DNA of 64,000 bases from Kryptolebias marmoratus (lineage: Eukaryota > Chordata > Actinopteri > Cyprinodontiformes > Rivulidae): positions 3,113,493 to 3,177,492 of the forward strand of contig NC_051439.1 of assembly GCF_001649575.2 (NCBI RefSeq), given 5' to 3'. This document shows, in pieces, positions 46,111 through 58,520 of the stretch. The first letter of the stretch is position 1, and every line of letters begins with the position of its first letter. The position numbers were made by a program, and so were the translations under genes. The notes below the pieces were generated by a model. It searched no databases. It had not been told where the DNA came from and worked only from the letters and a program-made list of their open reading frames with translations.

Positions 46111-46893
46111 CTCATAGTTTTTACCTTTCAAACCTATATAACATAACATGAACACAGTCACAATTTACAAAAGATTCTAAATTGTTTACCTGACTAGTTT
46201 CTTTAGAGACTAAAATAAAATGCTGTAGTGTACAAGATTTATGGTTTTCTGAAAACTTTTTGCTTTTAGGGGGCAGTTTTTAATCCAACCAAAAATGACA
46301 AAATTTACCATTTCAGTTTTATAAACAATTTTACTTAAACTGAAAAGTTAAAAGGGGTCATGTTGGTAGTAAAAACAAAAAACAGCATTCTACAGACATT
46401 ATGCTCATTGGGAACATGGGCAATTATTTTACGGCCAAACTTCTTTTTCTAAAAAGTAATCAGAACGTTTCATTTTCGTCATTTCAGCCAGTTGAATAAT
46501 ATCAAACAAACTTTGAATAATATTATGTCATGTATTTATACCACATTGTATAAAGTTATCTGATTTTTTTTTCCTGTTCTCTTTTAAAAATTAGTGGGGT
46601 TTTTTGAAAACCTCAATTTATATACAAAATAGATCAAACAGACTCCACACACAGATGAAGTTGGTGTCCACTCATGTCCTACAACACCTGAAGGAAACAT
46701 AACTGTTTTTTTAAAGTTGCTGAAGAACGGGGCTATGTTAATGGAAAATGTTGTATTTCCTAGAGGGGCTCCTCGTATGCGGAGCTGGTAGATAAAGTTG
46801 CTTGTCAGTTTGTGCTGCATGTGTGTATGTGTGTGCATTTTTTTAAACTTCTGTCATTTAAAGGCATAGTTTGTATCTTTGAAAACGGATTAT

Positions 46894-47451
46894 GTGAAAA
46901 AGTTATGAACAATAAATATCATACCTGTTGTAGTTAGGTCTTTAAGCAACTTAAAGGTAAAAAATCAGAGTTTAATTCTGGTAAAGTCAACAAGCTAACA
47001 GCTAGTCAAAACAAAGTTAAGTCAAAAATGGTTTTTCTGCCAAGTTAAAATAATATCAATTTTCAAAATTTAATTGCAAATGATTTTATACCACTGTCAG
47101 TTTTGCATTTCACAATTATTCCAGCAGAAGTTTTACAATATTCCTGTTGGAAGTACCACAGGCTGCACTGGAAGTGCTGCAGCTAGCTGCTGCTGCTGCT
47201 ATTTATTTTTTCAAATAACTACATAATTCTATATGAATTAAAAGCTTTTTTCTTAAACCTTTAAGAAATGTTTAACATTAGTTGTTTTAGGACAGCAGCA
47301 GGCCACTTTGGTCTTGGTCCCACTCAGACTAGCCGTGAGTTTATTAATCTGTTCAGAATTAAACTCTATTTCTTTAAAAAAAATTGTTGTTCAAAGAGAT
47401 ATCTACAACAGGTCAGATATTTATTGTTTATTGTTCATAATCCTTTTACAG
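46894..47451. mobile_element. Family E MITE, copy 2
   Basis: Left end TTATGAACAATAAATATCAT plus ACCTGTTG pairs with right end CAACAGGTCAGATATTTATT plus GTTTATTGTTCATAA, at least 28 bp of inverted terminus with a small insertion. Interior shared with 11755-12260. Confidence 0.7.
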
Positions 47452-48754
47452 AACCCTACATTGAAAGATTATGAACTATCTCTTTGAGTCTGCATTGTTA
47501 CCTTTTTGACAGATTAATTTTCTGGTGAATTTGCCCCATTTTGACTGTAAAATACTTGACATTCCTTAATCTTGTTAATTCTATTATTATCTATTATAAT
47601 TCTGCAGTCCTTTTTTGTGGACTAATGTTTTTTATCTGTAGTGGTGTGTAACAATAATAACCCTGTTGAATAAAAAAGACTTTTTAAGTGAGGTTTATTT
47701 TGTGGTACTTGAAAATGCTGTGTGCTCAGTGCACACGGCAGGGCTCAAAACAGAGGCAGGGGGTCAATGCCACTGCAGCTTTTACAGTCACTCTAATGAA
47801 AAAGATCTTCCATCGATTCTCGGGTTATGAGAGTTTTCTAAACACTGACATGAATGGCCAGACGGATGCAGCTTGAGCACATTTGGAATGGAGCATTTGT
47901 TGCTTTCTGTGTGGGTTAGTGTCAGGTTTCAGAAATGATTTTTGCCAGAATGCTGGTCAATCCCAAATGACCTGCTGGGAAGAAACAAGCATCATCGGAG
48001 ACCTTCAAAAATAACTGTAAAAAGAATTTTAAAACTGTTTTGAAAATTTCTTACTTCATTCACAATCTTTATTTTCTTATATTTTACTTGAAAGCAGAAA
48101 ATAAATAGATACAATCTGAGGTTTCTGAGTGTACAAGTGGTGCACGGTTCAGGTGTAGTGAGGTCAGACATTCATTCATTTACAAATCTCTCTGAAGATG
48201 CCTGTTTGTATCCAATGCTGCAGAGCAATGAGGTGTGTGATGTGAGGGGGTGGGGGGCAGATGGTATGCTGAGGCCTGAGGACAGTCAGTCTGTCCGTGA
48301 CTCACACTCAGCAAGCTAACAGCTCTTCCTCTCACCATCCTCTCCCCTCTGTCTCTCATTCGTGGCCCACAAAGTGCTACACAACAAGTGCATGTGTTGC
48401 AGAAGACAACGGAAAATGAAGCCATGTGAGGATTCACGTCTATTTTTGTGACTGAGTGTCTCCGTTAAAGCTCATAGAAAATCTTTGTGTCTCTGTTTGT
48501 GCGACTGTGTGAGAATGGCTGACCAGGACAAGCTGCTTACACTCTTTTCAGGACTGATTTACCTCTGCAGCGCAGGACAAAAGCCTTTTGTGTCCAGCTC
48601 CTTTGTTGTCTTACTCATTTTGTCACCATCGTTCTGCCTTCTGCCGCCACATCCAGCTCCTTGTCGACCTTTACACATAAAGAAGGTGGATTTGGGACTA
48701 AACACCTTATCTTCCATAGTTTTACAGCCTCTTGAAAGAGTAGGATACTGCCAT
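47452..48754. other. Intergenic, nothing recognised
   Basis: Open frames (47688-47876, 48137-48319, 48180-48437) lack motifs. A G-rich patch lies at 48245-48260. Confidence 0.35.
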
Positions 48755-48855
48755 GCTGTAAAAAAAAAATATTCTAGTTTAATCCAATTATTAAAGTGGG
48801 TCATTTTTCTTAAAAATAAAAGTCCCAAATTCAACATAAAATGAGAATCATATCC
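48755..48855. repeat. Family F short dispersed repeat, copy 1
   Basis: Shares about 100 bp in direct orientation with 54053-54150: TCCAATTATTAAAGTGGGTC, TCTTAAAAATAAAAGTCCCA, then CAACATAAAATGAGAATCAT. Confidence 0.65.
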
Positions 48856-49011
48856 AGTTACATTAAATATTATGTATAGTCATTAAAGATTTTATTTTTG
48901 CATCTTTTTATTGCTCAAATGTTTAAATGGATATTTCAGATAATTAAAAGTGTGGTTCTGTGCAAAAGTTGTGTTGTTAATGTCACACCTGTAGGGGTGT
49001 TACAACTGTTA

Positions 49012-49335
49012 TAACCCAGCTTGTTGAGCTGTAACAAAAGATAGAGAGACACGGATATGTAAAATAATAAGCTCTTTATTGAGTAAAAAAAATAAAATAA
49101 AACTGAAAGCAGGCATGAAAAACTGATGAATCAAGCCAGGACTGCTGCTCAAAAAAAAAAAAAAAGCTGGGAAGGTCAGGCAAGATTCGGGCAAGAACCA
49201 GCCCGAAAGCAGAGCTGAGCTGAGTGAAGAAATCAGCTCCCGACACATGGGAGCACGGCTGCTTTTATCACCAGTAGACGCTGGACCTTAGCAGATCCTG
49301 GATGCCACTACTTCCGGTATGCCTCGGAATAAAGA
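49012..49335 (-). mobile_element. LTR-like element, reverse
   Basis: Starts TGTTATAACCC. A reverse-complement poly(A) signal (CTCTTTATT at about 49072) and a GC-rich U3-like part ending near CCTCGGAATAAAG suggest a solo LTR. Termini and target duplication not proven. Confidence 0.35.
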
Positions 49336-50135
49336 AAAACAAATTATTAACAAAACCCGACGGATCCCTCCATTTAAAGGGGGAGAGAAGACACACAACA
49401 TACCTAAGTCTCAGTTTGCTGCATACGTTGCTTTGAGGGTCATGATTTGATAAAGATGTGTAAAATGTAAATAAAAACAATGAAATGACTTGCAAATTTT
49501 ATAAACATATAATTTCTTCACAATGGAACATAGTAAACATAATTAATGTTGAATCTAAGAAATTGTACTATTATTTTGAGAAAAAAAAATAGATAATTTG
49601 GAATTTAATGGCAACAATTAATCCCCAAAAAACTGAACAAGGGCAACAAAATATTGTAAAAGTAAGTGCTACAAATAAGAAACTGCTCGAAGAGCATTTT
49701 AAAACTAGTTGGATTAATTGGCAGCTGGTCAGTAAAAAGATTAAGCTTAATTTTGAGACGCTAAAGTCATTCAGAAGTAAAGACAGAGGCAAAGTGCAGT
49801 TGCAACTATTTCAGAATTGGGGTTGCACACAAATAAAAAAAAAAAACATCTGTGCCCACAACTTCCAGAGCCATTTGGGTGTATGTGGATGGCTAGGCTG
49901 TTTTACTTGCCACCAAGTGGGTAGTCAGTGGATTCAGACAGCAGGACAGCACCTTGAACATATACACACAAATGCAAGTTTGTAATTTGTTTCTTATTTT
50001 TATTAGTCTCGAGTCATCTTTCATCAAACCTACCAACAGGCTCTTAGTAAGAGCTTGTCTTATTAAGAGAGAATCTGGGGTCAGTTGTTGCACCTGAGCC
50101 TCACCTGAACGTGCCCAAAATCTCTGAACTCTGAT

Positions 50136-52934
50136 CAGTGGCGCAAAAAGTGGTTATGCACTGTATGCAACGCATAGGGGCGCTGCTCTAGAGAGGGCGC
50201 CAAAACGATGTGGGGAAATTTTTTTCTAGTTGGCATTTTCTATATATAACAGCAGTTTGTGCATGTATGAAATGATCAATAACAGAGGAACGGCACTGAT
50301 TAGGCGCCCCTCCGCTCTTTCACCTCACCTCCTGTTGCTCCCCCCTCCCACACAGGTCGCTTGGGCACGCGCCCTTCGAGAACGCGCTCAGGCACGTTTT
50401 TTTTTTCTTTCAAATTTGAATTGTCATAGACCACGATTGTTAGTGCACTTCTAAAGATGGAGCGGCAAAAAAAAGCTCTCCAGGGCATAAAATAGAAAAC
50501 AGAAGAGGGAGAGAGATATGTTGGAGGGATGAAGAAAAGGTTTTCAAAGTGGTTGAAAGACAGTAGGTAAGTAATGTCAGTGTGTCAACAGGAGGGTTGT
50601 AAATATACAGGTTAGCTTAAGCTAGCCTAAATTAAAACCCGTTCCGTAAATACGGAGTCATCCCGTATTTGGCTGTTAAATGTTGCATCCTGTTTTGAAC
50701 CAATACAGGACGCGATTTGTTCCGTATTTCTATAATTGTCCGATAGACCCGCCTATCACACACATATCCACACTAAGTTTAACAATAATGACCAAAATAA
50801 AATACAGGAAATATTAAGGCCAGGCTAAAGTTGTTGTGGCGGGAGTGCCCTGCTCCGGTCCAACGCTGTTGTCACGGTTGCCTAGCGACGGACACAGCCG
50901 AGGTGAGCTGCTATCAACCCGCGTCTTTTTAAAATGTCCATCCGATACCTCACCATGTCATTAGAAGCAAAAACTCTTGCAAAAGTACAGACGTGAGTTG
51001 GAAGACGCACATCCCTGGATGAACAGCGTCAGTGACGATGAATACAGGCAATAAAAACAATGTGTCGCCCGGTGTGCTGTATGATACCAGACAGAATGGA
51101 TCAGTAGAGAAACATTGCAGAAGAACCAGACATCAGTGTCTCTTAATCCCTCAATCATCTCCTGGGACCCATATGATACAGAACATTTTGCTGTGATCAA
51201 CTAAGTTTCTTTTTGTGCTTTTAGTAGACTGTTATGGTTTGATTATTGGATTAGGATGTTGAGTTTAGATGGTACGTTTTTTCATATAGTAATAATCAAA
51301 ATAATATAAATGGTATTTTAAAGAACAAATCATACTAATAGATTAACAGTAAATAAATAAATATTGTGAAGAGAAACTGTTTATTTGTCCTACATTAAAA
51401 TAGTTTATTAGGGATTTCTGTGTAGGAAAAATGTTTATATCTTTACTAATATAAAGATATACTTTATGTTAATGTTTTTACAGTGTTCTGTGATCAATAT
51501 TATTTTATTAATGTGGTTTACCAGTTTGGATAACCTGACTTCCTATCAAGCTATAAGAATGAAGGAAAACATCCTAACCAATGCCTCAGACACAAACCTG
51601 CAGCCCATGGGTGGTTCTGGACAGAGGCTGACAGAAGTGGCTCTTTGGCTCACTTATATATTAAATGATGAAATATTGGCCTGTTTTTTGTTTCATTCTT
51701 TTTTAATTGCCACCCATGAAAACACACTGACTACTCTGACCCCCCGTGCTACATCTGGTTTAGAACCAGCCTTTGAACCTAACTCCTTGTAAATATTTTG
51801 GTTTTAGACTTTAAAGTACCAGAATTTGCACAGAACTTACTTTTGGCTGTCTGACATGAATTTAAAATATTTAATCTGGTGTTATGATCAGTTACTCAGT
51901 ACTTGAGTAGACTTTTTACCAAATACTTTTTACACTTGCAAATTAAAGATTAATCTATTTCTGCTTAACATATTGAAGTTATACTATCCTGATTGGTGTA
52001 CAATTTTGGGGTATCTTACCCACCTCTGTAATAATTGCACTATTAATTTTTTTGTTTTTACAAAAACAGCCATAAAATAAAGAATGCCACTTCTGTGGGC
52101 ACCCCACCGTGGTGAGTGTCCCTTATTTTAATTTCTGAGAGGTGGCAACCCTACAGGTTGCTATTGTTGTTTTGCAGCTGTTTGCTGTAGTCGTGTGCCT
52201 ATTTACAATACAACAGATAATAAAAAGCAAAAGCTGAGCTGGAAGAATCAGTGATCTCATATGCCCTGACTACCTTTGATGTTTCAAGAGATATCATTCA
52301 AGAAATATACCCAGCAAGCCGTCTACTGAAGGATTACAAGGCTCTAGAAAAGTTAAATTTCCTCATGCAGGAGAATCTTGATTTGGTGTTTCCAAATTTG
52401 ACAGTAGTTTTTACAGTATTCTTAACCATGCCTCTGACAGTTGCATCTGCTGAGAGATCCTTCAGGAAGCTGAAACTTATCAAAACATACCTTCATTCGA
52501 GTATGAGCAATGATGGCTTGTCCCATTGTGGCATGGTCTATTTCATTTGATGCTATTCTTGACAAATGGGCAAGTGCAAAGGCACAAAATGTAACAGTTT
52601 AGTATTAAAACTCTGACACAGAGTCCAGGCTGTTGTTCAGATTTCATATTTCTACTACAGAAAATTTGTTGAGCACTGAGTGCCACTACTGTTACATATT
52701 TTTACTTTATTAAACTTTTTTTTTCGTTTGTGATTGAGATGATCACCTGCTGTAAAATGTAACATAAAATAAAAGTCCATAATAGAATTACTGTATTTTA
52801 TATCTGCATGAATAAGGGAGAGCTGTACGGGCATATTAAACCTGGGCCGAGGGGTGTGTGTGTGTGTGTGTGTGGGGGGGGGGGTTGGATGATGTGTTCG
52901 CATACACCTCAGAAAGTATGTAGTTGCACCCCTG
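50136..52934 (+). mobile_element. hAT transposon, 2.8 kb, complete but degenerate
   Basis: Starts CAGTGGCGCAAA and ends TTGCACCCCTG, imperfect inverted termini (about 9 of 12). It is flanked by an exact 8-bp direct repeat ACTCTGAT at 50128-50135 and 52935-52942, the target-site hallmark of hAT elements. The frame 52251-52550 encodes the C-terminal dimerisation region of a hAT transposase: YPASRLLKDYKALEK, then FLTMPLTVASAERSFRKLKL and IKTYLHSSMSNDGLS, close to the ZMYM1-like group. The N-terminal part is broken and much of the middle is occupied by the nested element described next. Confidence 0.9.
50638..52155. mobile_element. Second hAT-like element nested in the first
   Basis: The left edge has CCGTTCCGTAAATACGGAGT and CCCGTATTTGGC, and the right edge GTGTCCCTTATTTTAATTTC plus GAGAGGTGGCAACCCTA. 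I know these as ends of another fish hAT-type element that begins with TAGGGTTGCCA and carries repeated CCCGTATTT motifs. The interior has no intact frame. Exact borders and target duplication not found. Confidence 0.45.
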
Positions 52935-53049
52935 ACTCTGATGATATTTTGACCATACATTGCTGCTCCATGTCAATAAATGTAATGCCAGTGCTTTTCT
53001 CTGACAGCCAGACAAACACACTCAGCATATAAGTTGTAATTGTAAAAAT

Positions 53050-53515
53050 GTGTTGCTGTCAGGTATTGTGCAGATAAGACCCAAGGACGCAGAGTCTCAC
53101 AAGGACTTGAACAAAAGCAAAATTTTAATAATGAAAACAAAAAAGCTGGCTATACAGTGAACTTTTTACCAATAAAACTAAATCACAAAACAAAACGTTG
53201 ACAAACTCTCAAGGTGCAAAAAAGGGACACATGAGAAACAAACTGGGAATGTGCCAGTATGCCAGACTGAGGACAGAGTGAGATTGGGAAAGTAAGTGGG
53301 CTGGGACTGATGAGGTAAGTGACTGCAGCTGAGCATGATGGGTATAGGGAACAGGTGTGAATGGAGGACTGAGAAGCAGGATTTACTGAGAAAATACAAA
53401 TGATATAGGGAACATTGGAGGACACCTAAACACAAGGAAAACACAGGAAACAATCATAACACAGGAAATAAACCAAGAGATGGCTCCTGAGGTCCCAAAG
53501 CAATAACCGTGACTT
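53050..53515 (-). mobile_element. LTR-like element, reverse, with retroelement debris
   Basis: The start TGTCAGGTATTGTGCAGATA plus AGACCCAAGGACGCAGAGTC mirrors the R-U5 ends seen at 22527 and 22815. The stretch 53185-53460 is purine-rich U3-like, and the end has AACCGTGAC. Just beyond, 53609-53690 holds two diverged 41-42-bp units (CTGGGGCACGTCCAGATTG / CTGGGTGCGTCCAGACTAG). Ends approximate. Confidence 0.5.
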
Positions 53516-54052
53516 GGGAGGGAGGAGGAAGACCTGGAAGATAGGATCAAGCGACAGGAGCATCATGGCCAAAGGCAAACTAATCTGTCAAGAGTTTTAA
53601 TGAACAACCTGGGGCACGTCCAGATTGACAAGAAAACTCTGTGGCTAGCCCTGGGTGCGTCCAGACTAGCAAGAGAGTTCTGATGGATGGCTCAGGGGGG
53701 GGGGACTTCCAAACTGGGGAGAGAGAGAAGGAGCTTGACTCTCTCTGACTCAACGACAGACATGGGAGAAGCATTGTCTGCAACTCTCTTGGACTGGAAG
53801 CCAGGCACTGGGGAGGTGTCACCCTTGACTCTCTCTGAGGTTGGCATCTCAAGTGCAGGGGACTCTGGGATCTCGAGGGCTGGAGACTGTGAGTAGCTTT
53901 GAGAGTTAAAGCATAACTTTAGACTAAGATCACAAGCAAATGATCTGTGTCGAGATATTCCAAACTCTAAAGGAAGAATTTCTGTAACTGATTGCAAAAG
54001 CGAGGAATACTTGCCGTTTTCTAATGCTAATATCTCGGGACTCAGTCATGCT

Positions 54053-54150
54053 TTAAAAAATAATTTTAGTTTCAATCCAATCATTAAAGTGAGTCATATT
54101 TCTTAAAAACAAAAGCTCCCAAATTTAACATGAAATGATTATCATATCAT
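54053..54150. repeat. Family F short dispersed repeat, copy 2
   Basis: Direct copy of 48755-48855 (TCCAATCATTAAAGTGAGTC, TCTTAAAAACAAAAGCTCCC). Confidence 0.65.
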
Positions 54151-54768
54151 TTTTTCCAGCTCCATTGCTGAAATAAAGAGCTCTTGTTTTACAGCTCAGT
54201 GGGAAAGTTCACTATTAATAACAAAAAAGGAAGAGAAAGTGATGCTTTTCTAATCCCCTGCTGTAACAGTTAATGTTGTCAAACTGATATTCACTCTAAA
54301 TTAAATTAGGTCTCACAAGGGCCTATTAAAGCATGTTGGAAACCCTGTCATTTGCTGACCTGTCAGATAAACCTTGCAGCAAGCTCTCTGCCAGAACCCA
54401 AACCAGCTTCAATGTGTCACTCAGGCATCTAACCACCACAGCTGGAGGCTCACACTGACATTTCTAAGAGGTCACATTCTCTTACTCTGTGGCTTTATTT
54501 CCAACTCTTTTCTACCTAGGTGTTCAGACCAAGAAAGAAAAAAAATCTATATTTCATCAAGTTTTATGAAACCAAACAAGAAAATAAATGGCCAAAGTAG
54601 TTAGGAAGAAAACATTACAGTCGCAGTGGAATAGAATGATAAAAATTCCCCTCCAGTGTTTGGATTTATGTTCTCCTAGTATTTAACCCTCAAGTTAGTT
54701 GTGTGGAAGGTGATAAATGTCTAACTGGGCTGCTCATGACATGGTCACAGCCCAGCTGGGAGCGTGAC

Positions 54769-55378
54769 TGTCACGTCTCGGGAACCCAGATTGGTACGAG
54801 AACCAGGAACGACAGAAATCAGTTTTCGAAAAGTCAAAACAGTGTTTATTTATTTTCAGTGGAGAAAGGTGCAAAGATATGTACAGTGGTCATCTGCCGG
54901 AATCCTGAAGAAGAGGAAAGATGTTTACTGACGGTTCTTGGAGGAGATTGTTTGTTCTGGTGTTACTCAAATAATTTGAGTATCTTTCTCTTACGGGTTC
55001 TTGAATCCTTGGTGGAGAAGATGGGTGAGATCCAAAAGGCCTCCCGAGGAGATGAGGTGAATGAAGACAGGCAAGTGGTTGGAGGGCAGCAGACCAGACC
55101 TCCAGTGGACCATCAAGGGGAGTACTCAGAAAACGTAGCAGGAAAACAGGCCAGGCTCATCTGAAGGTACAAAGCATACAGGTAAGTAATTTCTTCCTCA
55201 TACACAAATACTGGCTGAAGACAGAACTACCATTGAGGTTCAATGCTCCAGCGGCGAGTCAATCATGACTGCTGGCTTTTATGCTGAGGAGCCCTCAGCA
55301 GGTTGACAAGGCGCAGCTGCCGTTGATTGGCAGCCATCTTGGGTGAGGCCTGCAGTCATGAAAACCCTTACAGTGACA
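54769..55378 (-). mobile_element. Solo LTR-like element, 610 bp
   Basis: Bounded by TGTCACGTCTCGGGAACCCA and CTTACAGTGACA, so both ends are TGTCAC / GTGACA. A TTTATTTATT stretch near 54845 is the reverse-strand poly(A) signal. No 5-bp target duplication is visible. The open frame 54703-55164 crosses its border and is not a gene. Confidence 0.6.
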
Positions 55379-55503
55379 TTTTTACGGGATGGTCCTCACA
55401 TCATAAAGCAAATTCTGCTTTATGAAAAGTTAAATTTCAACCAAACAGATTTTTGTTATTCTGTATCCTTTATTTTAATGCATGTTAGCAGCTCTGAATG
55501 GCT

Positions 55504-55890
55504 TTAAAGAGTTAATCTAGTCATTTTTGAAGAGATGGTCTGTGAAATATTTATCAATAGTACCGTATCAGATGTGACAACAGTCATAGGAGTATGAAGA
55601 ATAGATCAAGTCTTCTTCCTGGCTAAGCTAATGGCTAACCAAACAAGGGCTTGTTATGTCATCGTTTGCGGGCTTTTAAAAGTACTCTTTACTTTAAAAA
55701 AAACAAAAACTTTTGCACCAGTATCTCATTTTTTACAAAAAGTTGTTTTATAAGCCTGAAAAACAATAAAAACTGACACTCGTTCAGCTAGAGATTGGAC
55801 TAGTCTGGATGAAAACTTTTGCCTCTTTTTCCATACTCTCTCTATGACTGATGTCACAACTGATACAGGTCAAAAAGAATATCATCATTC
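55504..55890. mobile_element. Family B MITE, copy
   Basis: Left arm TTAAAGAGTTAATCTAGTCA plus TTTTTGAAGAGATGGTCTG and right arm CATACTCTCTCTATGACTGA plus TGTCACAACTGATAC. The outermost right end is eroded. Confidence 0.6.
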
Positions 55891-56074
55891 AAACAAGTTT
55901 GAGAAAATATGTTTGTTTTTCTTTCTGCTGCTCCTTTCTGCATGGGTTACCACAGCATGTGAATTTGCATGAAAGATTTGGCAACTGTTTTACACAGGAT
56001 GTAAGGTGGGCTCAAACCCTCAGCCTCAGGTTTACATTACTGCGGCACTTACTACCAAGCTACCAGGTCCTGCA

Positions 56075-56215
56075 TCTCGTGTCCCCCTCATGTTCCACTG
56101 TAAGTTTTTTTTGTTTGCTGCCTTGTCAGCCTTTTGTTAATAAATCAGTTTAGTATTGTTTCTGAGAATATGAGTCTGCATCCTGAGTTCCTTTTGCACA
56201 AACATGACAGACATA
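56075..56215 (+). repeat. LTR-like 3' fragment
   Basis: Carries TTTGCTGCCTTGTCAGCCTT, TTAATAAATCAGTTTAGT and GAGTCTGCATCCTGAGTTCC, ending in an ACATGACAG-type terminus. It resembles the ends of 15701-16043 and 61185-61665. Confidence 0.5.
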
Positions 56216-56329
56216 ATGATAACAATTTTAAAGCACTAAATTAAAGATCACCCAACTCTGTTTTCAGGAACATATCTTCATTGATTTATTTATTAGTGAC
56301 TATCACTGAAAGCCAAAAAACAATGTTTT

Positions 56330-56625
56330 TGCTCATGTCTGTGTGTATGCGTCTGTTAGCAAAATATCTCATGAACCACTGAGTAAAAAAATCTGAAAAC
56401 TTGCAGAAAGTAATTATTGGATTTACATCTATAACTTATTCTCTTTTGGTGTGAACTTGATTCACAGCTGACATTAAAAATTGAAAATATCTTTAACTTC
56501 ATTTTACAAACATTAAGCTAAAATTTGGTGTGGTTGTAGCTGAGACAGATCTCCAACACATATTCTGAGCGCCAACAGTTGTGCAAGATCTCTGTTTAAA
56601 TGTGGCGATTAAGTATTTAGAATTA
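56330..56625 (-). repeat. Family A dispersed repeat, copy 10a (antisense)
   Basis: Reverse unit: GTCTGTTAGCAAAATATCTC plus ATGAACCACTGAG, AATTTGGTGTGGTTGTAGCT, GATCTCTGTTTAAATGTGGC. Continues at 57075 after an insertion. Confidence 0.8.
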
Positions 56626-57074
56626 AGTCTGTCTGACAAGGCCAGACATGAGTGGAGTCATAACAAGCAGACACTGACAAAGGTTTAACCTTTTATTAGA
56701 CAACCCCAGACTAGTTGGAACGATAGTTCCAGAAAGGACACTCAGGACTGAAGCGGAACTTGGCTGGAACCAGGTAAGACAGCCGGGGGCTGAGAGTTGG
56801 AAGCAGCGTCGGTCTTTGTCGTGGGGCTTAGGCGTCGAGACAAGTACAGGGACAGGCAAGGGGTCAGAGCCAGGGAGACAGAGAGTAGCAACCAGATCCA
56901 GAAGGGGAGAATCCTGAGGGGCAAAGACCAGAGTCCAGAAGAGAGGTTGTTCACCAGGTGTCCGAGACAGTATCCGATAAGGAGCAGGCAAGAGTCGAGA
57001 ATCAGGCGTGGGGTCGTGGATATCAAGGCAGGCATGGACTGTGAGGAATCGCTGGACATCTACTAGGTGAAACC
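56626..57074 (-). mobile_element. LTR-type insert splitting a family A copy
   Basis: GC-rich relative to its surroundings, with AACCTTTTATTAGACAACCC near 56690 (reverse poly(A)-like) and GGCAGG/CAGGGACAGGCAAGG-type runs usual for fish retroelement leaders or LTRs. It sits exactly between 56625 and 57075, which both read as family A, so it is a younger insertion. The family is not identified. Confidence 0.5.
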
Positions 57075-57650
57075 TTTCAATAATCTGAACATAAAAACAC
57101 AAAAATGGCTATAATTCAGTCAATTTTAAAGACACTAAGCTAAAGATTTAATGTGGTAATAGTTGAGATTAATTCACAACACATATGCCAAATGTGACTA
57201 ATTGCATGAGATCTTTGACTAAAACTTTAGCATTAACTGTTGGAGTCAACCCTGTTTGTCTGTTAACAAAATGGTTGTTGGACCACTGGATGGATTTTAA
57301 TAAAACCTTCAGAAAGGAATCACTGGATGTACATCTACAACTGATTAACTTTTAGATTGAATCCAATTTAAGATGGCTAACACAGCTAATCAACACTAAT
57401 CAATGCAAGTAGGGTTATAACTCAGTCAATTTTACAAATAATGAGCTAAAATATGATGTGTTAGAAGCTGATTTACAACAGATACTCCAAGTGTGACATC
57501 TTACAATATCACATAAGATTGTGAATAACCTTATTCTTTTACATTTAGACCAAAATGATCACAACTCTGTAATTTCTCAACTTAAATTGATCTTAGTTTA
57601 AAACTCCGGCATGTAAGGCAGTGGACAATATGCATCGCTTCCAGGAATGA
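57075..57650 (-). repeat. Family A dispersed repeat, copy 10b (antisense)
   Basis: The remainder of the interrupted copy: the end of the first unit, a full second unit (GTTTGTCTGTTAACAAAATG, AGAAAGGAATCACTGGATGT, AATTTAAGATGGC) and the terminal AGGCAGTGGACAATATGCAT. Confidence 0.82.
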
Positions 57651-58289
57651 CAAGCCTTTCAATAAATTAGTTTATTTAAATTATTTCAAATGTTTTACAA
57701 GTAAGTAAAACTGTGAAATTGTGAGGAGACTGAAGTCTTAGCTGCACTCCCAACAATAGTAGACCCAATATTCACTAATTGGAAGGTTAAAGGTGAAACT
57801 ACCCATCTCTCCATGTGTTCTAGTGTCCTCAGGCGAGACATTAAACCCCAAACTGTTTCCAGTGACAGATGAGACGTCTGTATGGCTGATCTGCTGTGAG
57901 TTTGTTAAAGGCTAATTAAAAAGCTAATTTAACACAGCGCTTGGTGGATCATAGCTATGAATAAAAGATTATTTAGGTCTAGATTATGTATGATAAAACT
58001 ATCCTTTTCTGTCTTACTCACTGTTCGTCAACCTTGACATTCACTGCAAAGTTCAGGCAATTCATTTTAAAAGGAAAATATACAGTAGACACTATTTTTT
58101 TCTAGTGACTTTTCTATGACTCTTGATTTTTGCAATGGTTCCTACAAGTGAGAACGATTCACCATTGCTCCAGGGAGTCTAATTCTTTTCAAGAGATTTT
58201 TTTTTGTTTCAGTCATACTGGGTTTGTGATTTGCTTCTCTGACAATCCAGTGAGCAATTCTCTTTGATATGTTGCTTTTGTTGATGTGT
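57651..58289. other. Intergenic, nothing recognised
   Basis: No coding signal or repeat match. Confidence 0.35.
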
Positions 58290-58520
58290 TGGTGCTCAGA
58301 AAATGTTTTGTGAATTATTTTCAGCTACTACTTCACAAACCTTTCGCTCAATCTCTCTAAATTTGAAAGGTTTGTATTTGATGAGGGAAATTAGCTGTAG
58401 CGGCCATCTTCAATTGGGTTGACTAAAATGTTCATGAGCTGCACATTCAATTACTGCCTGAGGGTTTCAAAAAAATCCATCCACTGGCTCATGAGACATT
58501 TTGCTCTTACTACAGACAAA
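58290..58520 (+). repeat. Family A dispersed repeat, copy 11
   Basis: Decayed sense unit: GGTGCTCAGAAAATGTTTTG, GCCATCTTCAATTGGGTTGA, CCACTGGCTCATGAGACATT. Confidence 0.7.

Noticed and set aside
54703..55164. 153-residue + strand frame
   Set aside because: It crosses the border of an LTR-like element and has no recognisable domain.
56623..57102. Overlapping frames on both strands in the GC-rich insert
   Set aside because: They coincide with an LTR-type insert inside a family A copy; composition explains the openness.
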